A DNA stretch of 64,000 nt from Sweltsa coloradensis (Eukaryota; Arthropoda; Insecta; Plecoptera; Chloroperlidae). The stretch spans positions 620,001-684,000 of the forward strand of contig JAMZAV010000447.1 of assembly GCA_024449915.1 (NCBI GenBank), in the 5' to 3' direction. The notes under the pieces are model-generated. The model was given only the letters and a program-made list of their open reading frames with translations, had not been told where the DNA came from and did no database searches. Positions 30,201-37,546 of the stretch are shown here, in pieces. The translations under genes were made by a program, and so were the position numbers. Position 1 is the stretch's first letter, and every line of letters starts with the position of its first letter.

Positions 30201-31287
30201 GATAGCTCCCTAGCCCTAGCCTAGTAGGCAAGGCCTAGGCCTACCCTAGCCCTTAATCAGGATTCGAGTCTACGCCTAGGTAGCCTAGTCTCTAGGCTAC
30301 CATAAGTAGGACTAGAACATGGCCTCAGAGGCCTAGGTCTACTAGGCTAAGTTATTACTATCCAATATTTTTGTTAGGGTGTAGGCCTAGGTAGGGTAGG
30401 CAGGTAGGGGCCTAGGAAGGGCCCTTCAAGCCAGAACATTGGCCATGGCATTAGATCTAACTTACCTCAAAGTGTTTTGCTAGTTTGATGTTAATTCAAA
30501 TTCTACGTTAATAGTTTAATACATTTTGACAAATTTACCAACTGTATTGAAGTTTTCACCCGTGCAATAACTTGACATTTCACGGGGATTTCATAGTGGC
30601 CATCAGCTGATCACAAAATACAAAACATGGTTCTGGTATCATTGATTATACAACAGTCAGATTTGAAAATTTTGACATCTAGGCCTACCATGTGACTTTC
30701 ATCAGCTGTGTATTTCTCCTTTACCTCCAATTAAACCTCCAATTAAATGTGTAAAAAGAAAGAATTTTTGTGCGTGATGACAAGAAAAGGTACTTGATGG
30801 TTTGTGCGCCACTTACAAAATTAATATAAACATTGATTTCCATGCCAATCGAAACTACGCCTACAAACAGTTCAAATTCTGTTGGCCACACTGCATGCAT
30901 CATCTATGACGTCACCACTAATCGCCTGTGAAATGGGTGACGTCGCCGATGCAAACTACTCGCGAGTCAAAAACGTTTATTACGACGTAACCAAAATACC
31001 AAAAGTACAAAAAATTAAATATGGGCGCTTTTGGCGAATTTCAGTGATTTCCCACGAACTTCAATGGATAAAAGGAACTTATAGCAAAACATGACATTCA
31101 AAATAAACAAGAGTGAGTAAAATATGACCTAATTTACGTAGCACGTACCCAGTTCAGCCACAAGTTTTCTGTCGCGATGAGAGAATAGATTGGAGTAATT
31201 GTCAACATAAGTGTCTGCGTCTCCCAATACATCGTCCATAACGTTTGCCAGCTCTGAAGTTGACGATATTCCTTCAACAGTCGACAT
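1661..31287 (-). CDS. Pcyt1: CTP:phosphocholine cytidylyltransferase, 3' end outside window
   Basis: This gene encodes the regulated step of phosphatidylcholine synthesis (phosphocholine + CTP to CDP-choline). Five exons join in frame: 31149-31287, 22535-22668, 4178-4403, 2937-3088 and 1661-1882, giving 291 residues. The order seen is an acidic N-terminus (1-46), a basic KRKRPK motif (65-70), an APF-D-D-P-E linker (97-104) that family members carry before the catalytic domain, the nucleotidyltransferase signature HQGH (144-147), the lysine-containing KKGRTV stretch (176-181) and RTEGVSTS (251-258). The catalytic domain is complete and uninterrupted. The family's membrane-binding amphipathic helix and phosphorylated tail are missing because they lie left of base 1. 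All splice sites are GT/AG and the phases agree (1, 0, 1, 0, 0). Introns of about 8.5 and 18 kb are filled by transposons. Joining the two 5'-most exons to the catalytic exons is inference from phase, order and the basic motif. Identity of the catalytic exons is near certain. Confidence 0.93.
2168..2338. mobile_element. Small MITE with CACAT target duplication
   Basis: The ends GGTACTTGTTCAT and ATGAACAAGTACC are inverted repeats that extend imperfectly about 10 bases further in. The unit is flanked on both sides by CACAT (2163-2167, 2339-2343). The inside is C/G-rich with two poly-C blocks. It lies in a Pcyt1 intron and has no coding capacity. Confidence 0.7.
2740..2850 (+). mobile_element. 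LINE 3' UTR fragment with ACTGAATAGGATAG tail
   Basis: The segment ends ATAACTGAATAGGATAG followed by TAAATAAAT repeats. The same tail occurs at 29140-29250 (plus) and 34497-34600 (minus), with weaker traces near 43520 and 59890. Its repeated occurrence with an A/T-rich tandem end marks it as a retroposon tail. Confidence 0.55.
2937..3088 (-). CDS. Pcyt1: Pcyt1 catalytic exon (CSDELTH to DEFLNYHK)
   Basis: The exon is 152 bases. The first two complete the split valine, then 50 codons run from CSDELTH through KKGRTVMT and HCRYVDEVV to HK. The acceptor is TTGTGCAG and the donor GTGCGGG. It covers the middle of the catalytic fold, including the conserved lysine region that contacts substrate in this family. 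Confidence 0.95.
3690..4045 (-). mobile_element. tRNA-derived SINE, family S (full-length candidate)
   Basis: Reading on the minus strand there is a tRNA-like head (A-box-like GCTGGTTAGAGC, B-box-like GGGTTCGAGA). A conserved body follows, including GGGACGTTAAGCC, then GGTTTCCCCTCC and CATACTTCATCCTCATC. It ends ATCTATCACCACTCAT, GTCTCGAATAGCC. Copies share the body or 3' part at 6745-6915 and 34775-34892. Confidence 0.65.
4178..4403 (-). CDS. Pcyt1: Pcyt1 catalytic exon with HxGH
   Basis: The acceptor GTTCCAG and donor GTGCGTAC bound 75 codons plus one base. It encodes the APF linker, the first strand VRVYADGI-type segment (here [12 protein letters not shown]) and the HQGH nucleotide-binding motif, and ends in YLIVG, whose following valine is split by the intron. 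The match to the cytidylyltransferase family is continuous. Confidence 0.95.
4860..5883. repeat. Large imperfect foldback in Pcyt1 intron
   Basis: Three nested pairs of inverted segments occupy the region: 4860-4945 with 5795-5883, 5398-5480 with 5705-5777, and 5530-5575 with 5612-5655. The middle pair shares GGACAAAAGCTCCATTTTGG and its complement. Identity is roughly 80 percent by eye. It has no open frame and looks like a foldback transposon remnant able to form an RNA hairpin when transcribed. Confidence 0.65.
6745..6915 (+). mobile_element. tRNA-derived SINE, family S
   Basis: The B-box GGGTTCAAATCCC ends a tRNA-like head. The tail ATCTATCACCACTCATCG, TCTCGAATAGCC and GAGACGTTAAGCAACA is shared with the copy at 3690-4045. 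The central body is missing here, so this is a shorter member or an internal deletion. Confidence 0.6.
7379..7474 (-). CDS. Pcyt1: Pcyt1 alternative first exon (short isoform)
   Basis: The ATG at 7474 opens 32 codons (starting [12 protein letters not shown]) and ends in phase 0 at a good donor, GTGAGTGAAC. The next acceptor on this strand (4403) is also phase 0, so it can replace exons 1 and 2. The result would be an enzyme lacking the KRKRPK motif. The peptide itself is not recognised. The bases just upstream are locally GC-richer, as expected near a promoter. Confidence 0.55.
7475..7720 (-). promoter_or_regulatory. Candidate internal promoter for short Pcyt1 isoform
   Basis: The sequence just upstream of the ATG at 7474 has several CG dinucleotides (CGCACGTACGCGGGG at 7495-7509) in otherwise CG-poor DNA. 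No TATA box is obvious. This is inferred only from its position before a phase-compatible first exon. Confidence 0.3.
7721..9189. other. Pcyt1 intron, no feature recognised
   Basis: Unique-looking AT-rich sequence without long open frames, clear terminal repeats or RNA motifs. Confidence 0.4.
9190..9490 (+). pseudogene. Decayed RTE-like LINE C-terminal end
   Basis: In broken plus-strand frames, [11 protein letters not shown] and [10 protein letters not shown] are visible. They match the [10 protein letters not shown] and GRPRKRW region at the end of the LINE at 26235-28456. Stops and frameshifts interrupt it. A run of 12 Gs interrupts the tail at 9398-9409. Confidence 0.5.
10130..10745 (-). 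mobile_element. Fragment of same hAT-type element as 24244-25951
   Basis: Segments such as GGCCCAACTCAAATG, GATCCATTGTGAGAC and CAAAATGGAGTAAATTTA recur as inverted, diverged matches at 24640-24980 and 25690-25830. Unlike that copy it has no Helentron-like insertion, and a poly-A run (near 10305) marks the place. Ends are not clear. Confidence 0.55.
11657..12582. mobile_element. hAT-like element containing a LINE fragment
   Basis: The left end TAAGGATGCACA and right end TGTGCATCCCTA are inverted. Both are followed inward by many ATCGATTATCGATAATATCG-type words. The flanks CCGTTTCT and CTGTTGCT (11649-11656, 12583-12590) match at 6 of 8 bases, fitting an old 8-bp duplication. No transposase is recognised. 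A LINE tail lies inside. Confidence 0.55.
11907..12466 (+). pseudogene. Jockey/CR1-type LINE C-terminus and tail
   Basis: The frame to 12197 reads [12 protein letters not shown], then [25 protein letters not shown] and a stop. This is the usual C-terminal end downstream of reverse transcriptase in many non-LTR elements. The 3' region ends in AATACAAATACAAATAC (12443-12466), a short tandem tail. The reverse transcriptase itself is missing, so the copy is 5'-truncated. Confidence 0.7.
12825..12905 (-). mobile_element. tRNA-like SINE head
   Basis: On the minus strand an A-box-like TAATTGAGTTAG and a B-box-like GGGTTTGATCACC are about 45 bases apart. The 3' body is not clear. Confidence 0.4.
12906..14684. 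other. Pcyt1 intron with one weak tRNA-like site
   Basis: A minus-strand B-box-like GGTTCAAATCC lies near 13988-13998, possibly a SINE remnant. Otherwise there are no boundaries or coding sequence. Short frames have no recognisable domains. Confidence 0.35.
14685..15354 (-). mobile_element. Helentron-like element B1 (complete)
   Basis: It is bounded by ACTAGGAAAACGC on the left and CGCTCATCCAA on the right, so its 3' CTAG end is at the left. The body contains repeated ATTGCGCTCAAA, TCGTAAAATTGC words and a long A-run (15250-15279) beside CATTCCGGATTTTTTTCTCC. No coding capacity. Confidence 0.8.
15355..17591. other. Pcyt1 intron, little recognised
   Basis: A block at about 15690-15775 resembles 33480-33548 (both end ACTTGAGTG or GACTGAGTG, then ACTCTAAA), so a low-copy repeat is likely. 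A short direct duplication of CCTACATTTAATTTTAAA occurs at 17080-17130. No gene is seen. Confidence 0.35.
17592..18192 (-). mobile_element. Helentron-like element B2 (complete)
   Basis: Same ends and body as B1: ACTAGGAAAACGC at left, CTACGCTCATCCAA at right, with the AACGC/GCGTT stem near the CTAG end. The A-run is shorter. Confidence 0.8.
18193..20271. other. Pcyt1 intron, no gene recognised
   Basis: Many AGGCCTA words but no clear element boundaries or long frames. Confidence 0.35.
20272..20345 (-). mobile_element. Helentron-like 3'-end fragment
   Basis: ACTAGGCCACTTCGCAAACG followed by a GCGTTGATGGATG segment matches the type-2 3' end (CTTCGCAAACGC) seen at 33550 and 59893. The rest of the element is lost. 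Confidence 0.55.
20445..20490 (+). mobile_element. Helentron-like 5'-end fragment
   Basis: TTGGATGAGCGAAGCAAAG and GACTTCAATTTC match the 5' end of the A-type copies. Only about 45 bases remain. Confidence 0.5.
20491..22534. other. Pcyt1 intron, no confirmed feature
   Basis: A CG-richer patch near 20980-21060 contains AGATGGCAGCACTAAA. A short ATG frame with a GTAAGT donor follows at 21129-21164. It is too short to call. The remainder is AT-rich and unassigned. Confidence 0.3.
22535..22668 (-). CDS. Pcyt1: Pcyt1 exon 2 with basic nuclear-localisation-type motif
   Basis: A pyrimidine-rich tract ending TTCTAG precedes the exon and GTGAGC follows it. Only one frame is open, encoding 44 full codons. 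The motif KRKRPKENG resembles the KRRKEAPGPNG nuclear localisation region of vertebrate PCYT1A and sits at the equivalent place upstream of the APF linker. The exon ends in phase 0, matching the acceptor at 4403. A second AG at 22656 is possible but would break the phase with exon 1. Confidence 0.68.
23170..23682. mobile_element. Non-autonomous hAT element with 8-bp target duplication
   Basis: The ends TAGGGATGGGATTTGACCGG and CAACCCTA are inverted, with GACCGGTCAATTGACC words inside both ends. The flanks GTTATAAG (23162-23169) and GTTATAGG (23683-23690) match at 7 of 8 bases. It has no transposase frame. Confidence 0.75.
23685..23830. mobile_element. Near-palindromic MITE (146 bp)
   Basis: TATAGGCGCTCCACGCTAAG at the left is repeated inverted at the right end. 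The arms continue through GCGCGCGCTTT for about 45 bases with few mismatches. The central spacer is about 55 bases. It abuts the hAT element at 23170-23682. Confidence 0.75.
24244..25951. mobile_element. Non-autonomous hAT element with nested Helentron-like copy
   Basis: The ends CAGGGGTCGAAATTAAC and GTTAATTTCGACCCCTG are perfect inverted repeats. Both inner ends carry GGGCTAGT words. The flanks ATAACAAG and ATAATAAG match at 7 of 8 bases. No transposase is recognised. A related fragment is at 10130-10745. Confidence 0.8.
24985..25685 (+). mobile_element. Helentron-like element C1
   Basis: It starts TTGGCGAGCG, a variant of TTGGATGAGCG. It ends with an AACGC stem, loop GTCCAACTGA, GCGTT and TCCTAG before TTT. 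The body is unlike the A and B types. It interrupts the hAT element at a place that is a T-run (read in sense) in the copy at 10130-10745, fitting a TT target. Confidence 0.65.
26235..28456 (+). pseudogene. 5'-truncated RTE-like LINE (endonuclease end, reverse transcriptase)
   Basis: It begins in the last part of an endonuclease domain (QIDYVVVSK, then [10 protein letters not shown]). It runs through reverse transcriptase motifs [50 protein letters not shown] and [10 protein letters not shown], and ends [21 protein letters not shown]. The catalytic ADD is intact, but frameshifts near 26560, 27130, 27315 and 27820 and a stop near 27457 kill it. A (GAT)n tail follows at 28427-28454. ATTGCACA at 26227-26234 and 28479-28486 may be what is left of a target duplication. 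Confidence 0.88.
28522..29100. other. Pcyt1 intron, pyrimidine-rich tract
   Basis: A T-rich strand (TTTTCTTTTT types) fills 28920-29010. Otherwise no gene or element boundary is seen. Confidence 0.35.
29101..29250 (+). mobile_element. LINE 3' UTR fragment
   Basis: TTTGTAAATCAGTTTATATA, ACTGAATAGGATAG and a TAAATAAAT tail match the tails at 2740-2850 and, inverted, 34497-34600. Confidence 0.6.
29378..29720 (+). repeat. Dispersed repeat R, copy 1
   Basis: It begins GGGCGCGTCAACCGTTGGGT, continues CACTCTAGCCTAGGGGAT and GGTCAGAACCAGCCACAGGT, and ends GCAGAGCCATAATCTGGGCC. The same order of words occurs at 41553-41870, more weakly at 38190-38510, and inverted at 36040-36290. Class unknown. Confidence 0.7.
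29721..31148. other. Pcyt1 intron 1 near the first exon, no feature recognised
   Basis: It is very rich in AGGCCTA words (29770-30420). Short frames exist on both strands but none has a recognisable domain. Confidence 0.35.
31149..31287 (-). CDS. Pcyt1: Pcyt1 first coding exon (long isoform)
   Basis: The ATG at 31287 opens 46 codons plus one base, ending at a strong donor, GTACGTGC. The peptide is acidic (MSTVEG, then MDDVLGDAD) with no recognised domain. It ends in phase 1. The next exon-like block to the left (22535-22668) needs exactly two bases to complete its first codon, so the two fit and make a valine. It could instead begin a different minus-strand gene, but I see no other downstream exon that takes this phase. 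Confidence 0.6.
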
Positions 31288-31470
31288 TATAATGCAGTTC
31301 GTCGTGGAGTTTCAGAGAATACGGAACTTGGTTATAATTAGCACGGAAAGAAACGACACCCGTCCAATCGCGACCTTGCTTTAGCCTAGAGAGAGGCGTA
31401 CGTCTACTGGGTTCCACGTTTGGCTCAACACACGGACTAGGCCTAGCCTAGCGTGCGAGTTTGACACCGT
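31288..31470 (-). promoter_or_regulatory. Candidate main Pcyt1 promoter and 5' leader
   Basis: The region upstream of the ATG at 31287 carries an inverted CCAAT box (CCAATCGCG on the plus strand near 31363) in a CG-richer stretch. AATTATAACC lies about 50 bases from the ATG and could be a weak TATA-like site. Function is inferred from position. Confidence 0.35.
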
Positions 31471-31712
31471 GGCATGTCTATGTGGGGGGAGGGGGGAAAG
31501 CCTGTTACACAACAGCTGTTAGTGTTACTTTTCCCTTTTTACAATATGTTATGAATGCTATCAGCGTAGTAGCCCTAGGCCTTTATCTTTTCTCTGATTA
31601 ACTGAATGGAAGTCATTCGTCAATAAATGACCAAATACCAACACACCACGCCATTGTATTAAAGTCCATTAATTCAATCATCACAATCACATCACACCAC
31701 AATGTAGAAAAT

Positions 31713-32482
31713 ACTAGGAAAACGCTTAAGTCCCGCCGCGTTGTTGATGAGCGTAATTGGTGCATTGAGTTGTTAAGTGTTATGCGGATTTTCTGTTGTA
31801 CTGTGAAAAAATCATTACTTAGTTGATTTTTTTTAAAATTAATTTAAATTAAATAAAAAATAAACTTTAATTTTTTTTTTAATTATTCGTATTAAAAAAA
31901 GAAAAAAATCGTAAAATTTCGATTTTCATAACAATAATTTTTCGATTGCGCTCAGATTTCACACGAATATATAAATTCATGAAATTAAGGTTCTGTGAAA
32001 AAATCATTACGATCGGATAAAGCATGTAGGTGCTAAGCCAAAGAAATTTGAAAATCAAAAAATTCCAAAAATTGCGATTTTTTAAAGAAATTTATCTTTC
32101 GATAACGCTCAAATTCACACGAATATATCAATTCATAAAATAAAGGTTGTGTGAAAAAATTATTACAATCGGACAAAGCATGCAGGTGTTATAAATCGAA
32201 GAATTTTGTTAAAAACGAAAAAAATCGTAAAATTGCGATTTTCATGAGAAATAATTTTTCGATCGATTTTTTCCCCCGTGCAGTTCTTCGTTCAGAGATT
32301 TCATAGACCTCCATAAAATTTCATCGCAATTGGAGTATTGGTTCAGCTGGAATCGTGCTAACATACACACAAAATACAAAAAAAAAAAAAGAAAAAAAAA
32401 AAAAAAACATTCCGGATTTTTTTCTCCAGTGTAGTGAAATGGAATCTTCGCTTCGCTCGCTACGCTCGCTACGCTCATCCAA
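31713..32482 (-). mobile_element. Helentron-like element B3 (complete)
   Basis: It is bounded by ACTAGGAAAACGC and CTACGCTCATCCAA. It is longer than B1 because one internal block (the GGTTCTGTGAAAAAATCATT repeat) occurs three times. It is closely similar to B5 (45010-45784), which lies in the opposite orientation. Confidence 0.8.
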
Positions 32483-33549
32483 CAAACTCATTAAATATTA
32501 ACTACATAAAGGGATGGGGGAGCTAGTGGAGGGGTATCCACCGTGCCATGGCGCACGTAAGCCTATACCAAATACCGGTACCATACTGTACGTATACGTA
32601 CATTGGTTTGAGCCCCCCCCCCCCCCCCCCCACACACACAAATAAGCTGCTAAGCACAGCTGATAAGTGTGGCTCTCACCCAGTTGCATTGCACTCACCC
32701 CCACCTACAAAATGTCCAGGGAGGGATTGAAATATAAAGTCTCAGACACGCAGAATTGTTTGTGATAAATTGTACCACTATTCAAAAGCCTCTCACAAAA
32801 TGAAAAACACATTTTAAATCAAAGCTGTTTGTGTTTCGGGAGATTTATTATATGTTTGTTTATTAAATAGTCATAGAAATAATTAAGAAATAAGCAATAT
32901 TACATAATTCGTAATGTTTTGAAAGTCTTTCCCGCCCCACTCTCTCCAAAAAGTTCCACCGAATCTTTTGGTCTAGGAATAGTTTAGCCCGCCAAAAATA
33001 AAACTTTTTGAAATTGTTCATACTTTCTTCTGACGTTTATGTCTCGCGAGGATACAGACGTTCGATATTTGATACGGACGCTGTACTATAAGTACTATCA
33101 CCATTATATCTCCAACCAGCAACCCTAATATGGGACATGCAATGACCAAGTGCGCGATAATATTTTATAAAATCTGATAATTCAATTTAGGAATATGAAT
33201 AGTATTCATAAGAAAAATACTAGCAAAGATTCGTGCAATTAGCCATCTGTGATTAGAAACCCTGTGAATATACACATCGGGGCTGATGTGTATTGAGGAA
33301 TGATATTTTACACGGTGTGTGCTTGGAGTTGGACGGTTCTATTTATAACTCCATGGTGTGCGAGCCCAAACAAGATACCTAACAATAATATAATGATGTT
33401 TTGTTTGTGTATCCTATTTAAAAAACAACTGGTTGACCTTGACCATTGTTTACTTTATCGATGGCGTCAGAGTCGACATGGTTGGCTTGGTCCACTTTAA
33501 ATTGAAGTCCCTCGCTGAAGATCACTTGTGACTTGAGTGCATACTCTAA
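32483..33549. other. Intergenic, with a 19-base C run
   Basis: An uninterrupted C tract covers 32613-32631, followed by CACACACA. A block at 33480-33548 resembles 15690-15775. No gene is seen. Confidence 0.4.
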
Positions 33550-34014
33550 ACTAGGAAGCTTCGCAAACGCTTTTTCAGGCGCGTTGTTGGATGAGCGTAT
33601 TTTTTTTTAAACGGAAAAAACGGAAAATTGGCGATTTTCATGAATTAAATAATTTTTCGATTACGCTCAAATTTCAGACGAATATATTAATTCATAAAAT
33701 TAAGGTTCTTTGAAAAAATCATTACAATCGGATAAAATATGTAGGTGTTATAAGTCGAAGAAATTTAAAAAATCGGAAAAAATCGTAAAATTGCGATTTT
33801 TGTGAGAAATAATTTTTCGATTGCGCTCAATAACGTGGCAGTACTAAGTTCAGAGATTTCGAAGGTCCCCAGAAAAATTCATCGCAATTGGAATATCGGT
33901 TTAGCCGGATACACAAAAATACAAACAGAGGAAAAAAAAGATTCCGGATTTTTTTCTCCAGTGTAGTAGAAAGGAATCTTCGCTTCGCTCGCTACGCTCG
34001 CTATGCTCATCCAA
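33550..34014 (-). mobile_element. Helentron-like element B4 with type-2 3' end
   Basis: The left end is ACTAGGAAGCTTCGCAAACG then CTTTTTCAGGCGCGTTG, instead of the AAAACGCTTAAGTCC end of B1-B3. The body and the right end (CTATGCTCATCCAA) are B-type. It lacks one internal repeat unit. Confidence 0.75.
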
Positions 34015-34329
34015 AAAACACTTATAATTGTTGTTCTTAAATTAAATGCATTTTTTAAAATATACTATATAATATAGCTAAGACTCGTACCCATGCAGAA
34101 AGGCAGCGCTATAAGGTGCTAGATAATCGTTCTACCATATGGTCATGGTTCTACCCAGTCATAACAAACTGCAACGTCACTACTCACTATTATGCAATTA
34201 GCATCGAAAACATCGTTATCACAACAACGCAGGAAATCAATTTGTTTAGCATAACACATGTCAACAATTTACGATTTAATTAGTCTTGAAACACGTCTTC
34301 CTTGTACTATGGAATACAGTAGAAATTGA

Positions 34330-34445
34330 ATTCAACTAGATCAGGGATTGAACCCGGGTCCGCCGCTTACTGGGCGACCTCTGTGGTTTCATGGCGTCCA
34401 CCCGACAAACGGACACCCAGGTTCAAACCCCGGTCGAGTAAGATT
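34330..34445. mobile_element. Two tRNA-like SINE segments, head to head
   Basis: A minus-strand B-box GGGTTCAATCCC (near 34348) and a plus-strand B-box GGTTCAAACCC (34421-34431) lie about 75 bases apart, reading away from each other. The plus copy has an A-box-like TGGTTTCATGG upstream. This is probably two SINE insertions. Confidence 0.45.
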
Positions 34446-34496
34446 AGTTAATTTCTGGATTGTATTCCGACGTACACCAATGTTATTGTTGTTGAT

Positions 34497-34720
34497 TGAT
34501 TGATTTTATTTATTTATTTATTTAACGTCTATCCTATTCAGTGAAAAAACTGATTTACAAAGATGGACAACTAAATAAATATAATCACATAGATACATAC
34601 ACAACAATACAATACAATACATACAATACAACACACAATACACAACAATAACAACAATACACACAATACACAACACAATACACAACAACACACAACAATA
34701 CAGTTAAGTAAATATTTGAA
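34497..34720 (-). mobile_element. LINE 3' UTR fragment with ACAAT-rich stretch
   Basis: TTTATTTATTTATTTAACG, TCTATCCTATTCAG is the complement of the tail at 29200-29250. It is followed by a degenerate CAACAATACA repeat array to about 34710. Confidence 0.55.
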
Positions 34721-34774
34721 ATAGTAATAGTAGATTTGATTTTATATTGCGTGATATCTTATAATATTGAATTG

Positions 34775-34892
34775 TGATAGATGAGGATGAAGTATGAATA
34801 GATGGGTGGAGGGGAAACCCGGTACCGGCACGTAGCCTACTCCTTTCGAAAAGTACCGGGACCAACGGATTTACGCCCCATCAGAAAGGTAT
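34775..34892 (-). mobile_element. SINE family S body fragment
   Basis: GATAGATGAGGATGAAGTAT, GGAGGGGAAACCCGGTACCG and TTTCGAAAAGTA match 3745-3830 closely. The tRNA-like head is absent. Confidence 0.6.
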
Positions 34893-35439
34893 TGTTGTTG
34901 TTGTTGTTTTTGTTTGACACACTTTTTCCAATCTTAAATTAATTGCTCAGAAGGTAATATAGGAAGTGGAAGTGAATAAAACCACATACGCAAAGATATA
35001 CGTCTTGCATACAAATTCATCACGTAATAACGCACTAGACTAGATATACAGCTTTCTTTTTCTAGTAAGAAAAACGAGCAAACGAAAGAATTCTGTTGAC
35101 AAATGGAAAGTATTATTCTCCTCCCCCCCCCCCCCCCCCATAAACTTCGTAGCCCGGTTTTCAAGTTCTTGGATACACTCGTACTTGTTGATTGTAGCCC
35201 GTGCCAACGAATTTGACCGTGAAAGTTGAAAATATGTGGAGTGTCTCTGCGTATAGCCTATCTAGCTACTTGTATATTTTTATCTTTTCATTGCACATTT
35301 ATTTACATAACACATTGCCAAACAAGCAACTGCAATAAAAGAAATGATACGCAAGTGCATGCATGCATGCATGGAAATAGGCGTTGCGAAATTAATCACA
35401 CCACACCAGAAATTATACAGGTATGCATTAGGTATTCTC

Positions 35440-35700
35440 GCTCTCAAAGATCATTGGAGGCGACAAGCATTGTCACCGATTCGGGAGGTCCCGGGTTCAA
35501 ATCCCGTCGAGGCCGGCAATCCTGACTGAAAGTTTTATTCCGAGGTGTTCCTCAGTCGTTAATGCGAATGTAAAGAGTTAAGTCCTCTTAATCAGCCATT
35601 CGGACATCCCTTCGCAAGGCAATTGTCCTATCTACAATATATCTAGTTGTAGTTGGGCATGCATTCACCCTGGGCAGGTTTCCAACGGGGAAAATATAAA
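35440..35700 (+). mobile_element. tRNA-derived SINE, family T
   Basis: The B-box GGGTTCAAATCCC is followed by GGCCGGCAATCCTGACTGAA. The body shares GGCAATCC-GACTGAA and GGACATCCCTTC words with 42795-42910 and, inverted, 60190-60420. Confidence 0.6.
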
Positions 35701-36039
35701 GCATTGTAAGCGAGTTGGAATTTAGGAAACACTTCTAAACTGTAAAAGAAAATATCAATGCCAATCACTATGCCATTTCTTTTTCCATTTTTTTTAAATC
35801 TTTTTGTCATCGACCTTACAATACACTTAAATTCGTAAAATTTTTGCCTCTATCAGGTGTTTTTAAAAATTGGACAAAAAGAAAAAAGAAAGGATAATGA
35901 CAAAAGAAAAGTTATCCTTAAAAACAAAATTCAATTTATATCCCATCCCCAAAAAGGTATAATTTTGTATCTCCTTTTCTCACGAGACGAAAAAAGAGGC
36001 AAGTCGTCTGCAAACAAGTAATTGGAGTAGTCTGGAGTA

Positions 36040-36290
36040 CCTACTATATTACTCCCCGAGATCAGAGGCGAGCTCTGGCAGTTGTTGTCGGGGCCCCCCC
36101 CCCGCGACGACCACCCCGAAGACGACGATACGAACGATGACAAAGACGACAACGACATGAGAAACCACCCCTTCCCACCCATTGCCCGTGATTGAATCTG
36201 TCCAGCACGGTTCTGTCGGTTCTGTCCTCCTCACATCCCCTAGGAGGTTAGAGTGGCACATTATAACCTAACGGTTGGCGCGCCCTTAAA
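36040..36290 (-). repeat. Dispersed repeat R, copy 2 (inverted)
   Basis: It ends at the right with TTATAACCTAACGGTTGGCG, CGCCCTTAA, the complement of the start of copies 1 and 4. The GACGACGA stretch corresponds to the GTCGTCGTC block in copy 4. It carries a C run at 36095-36103. Confidence 0.65.
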
Positions 36291-36689
36291 CCAAATACAC
36301 TACATAAAACTATAACTCCTGCGGTTTTGCATCCGGGTCTAGGTACGACTTGTAATAATAGCTACCTAGGCGGTACTTATTAAGGCACCTTGTCCTATGT
36401 TATGACGTGTTGTTTTACCTTCTCGAAAAATAATTGTCTGTCTAAATTGTCGAGAACAATTTCATAGGAATGAATTAAATCCGTACGTGATCATAACGCT
36501 TTTTCTTGGCATTCAACTTTTTGTCATTGTGTTGTTAGTTATTTCTGTGCTGAAGGTTGGTACGTCATTGCTAGCTGACAACCGACACTTGTGTGCGCGG
36601 CTGTTTCAACAAGTGGGTCCAGGAAGAAGAGATGTCATGAACAGCTGGGTTCGCGTTTTTGGCAATTTGCTGTTTGCTTAGCTGACTGG

Positions 36690-37445
36690 CACCACAGCTG
36701 TTTGAAATTTTGAACATATCTCACGAAAGTGGAAATATAGGTCCCTTTGGTAACACATTTCTAAAATTTGTTTTGAAAAAAATTATTAAAAAAAAAATTA
36801 TTTTTCATGAATTTCAATTTTGTTAAAAAGTCCAAAATTGACTATATTCGTGATTTTTTCTGGTTGATCAAGACAAAATTTTGAAAATCTATGATTGAAG
36901 GAACGTCCACGTATGCTTCATTGACAAGTTTGCAAAATTTTATATTCGTAGGTTGCTTCTTAGCCGAGCGAACAGCTATTTGCTAACTGCCAAATGGGTG
37001 ATGAACCCTGTTTTGTCCGTCACGTGCACAATACCTAAGCACACACTCTCATTCAAGAGCAACTTTAAAGATATAACCTCCGATTACGTTCTTGTGAGAA
37101 AAAATGGATTTGAACACGAATTTTAGACGAATTTCTGTTCTCTCGGCTGACTAACATCACAGTCGTCCGAATTTTTGGCACATTTGACACGGAAGCGGAA
37201 ATGGACAGTGAATAGCTCTATATAATTTTGTCACACTTTAGTATGGTGAGTTGTAAAACATAATAAAACAATTCATTTCTACGAGTTTGTATTTTGTTCA
37301 AAAGTCCCCAAAATAACCATTTTCGTGAATTGTTTCGGTCAAAATATACCTATTGATTAAAAATCTATCACCACATCCTTGGTTTACAACTGTAGGCTAC
37401 AGTTTAACTTTCATTTTCATATCAGATATAGTTCCTGGGTAAAAG
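36690..37445. repeat. Two diverged tandem units of a ~370 bp repeat
   Basis: Both units share TTAGCTGACTGGCACCACAG versus TCGGCTGACTAACATCACAG, a GAAGCGGAAAT-like word, CATTTTCGTGA and AAAATCTAT. A third related block lies at 43600-43770, with CTGTCCACGTATGCTT versus CGTCCACGTATGCTT. Class unknown. Confidence 0.5.
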
Positions 37446-37546
37446 AATAGCTATTTGGTTTGTTCAATGCCATACACTTTATACACATACATTTATATAC
37501 TTTCATTTAATACTACATAATTATAACTTAAGAATACCTACTAAGA

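Noticed and set aside
30882..31094. 70-codon plus-strand frame near the Pcyt1 first exon
   Set aside because: No recognisable domain, no splice context and no codon signal. It is antisense within the Pcyt1 intron.
36487..36681. 64-codon frame with a hydrophobic N-terminus
   Set aside because: A hydrophobic stretch alone is expected by chance in AT-rich DNA, and repeats flank it.
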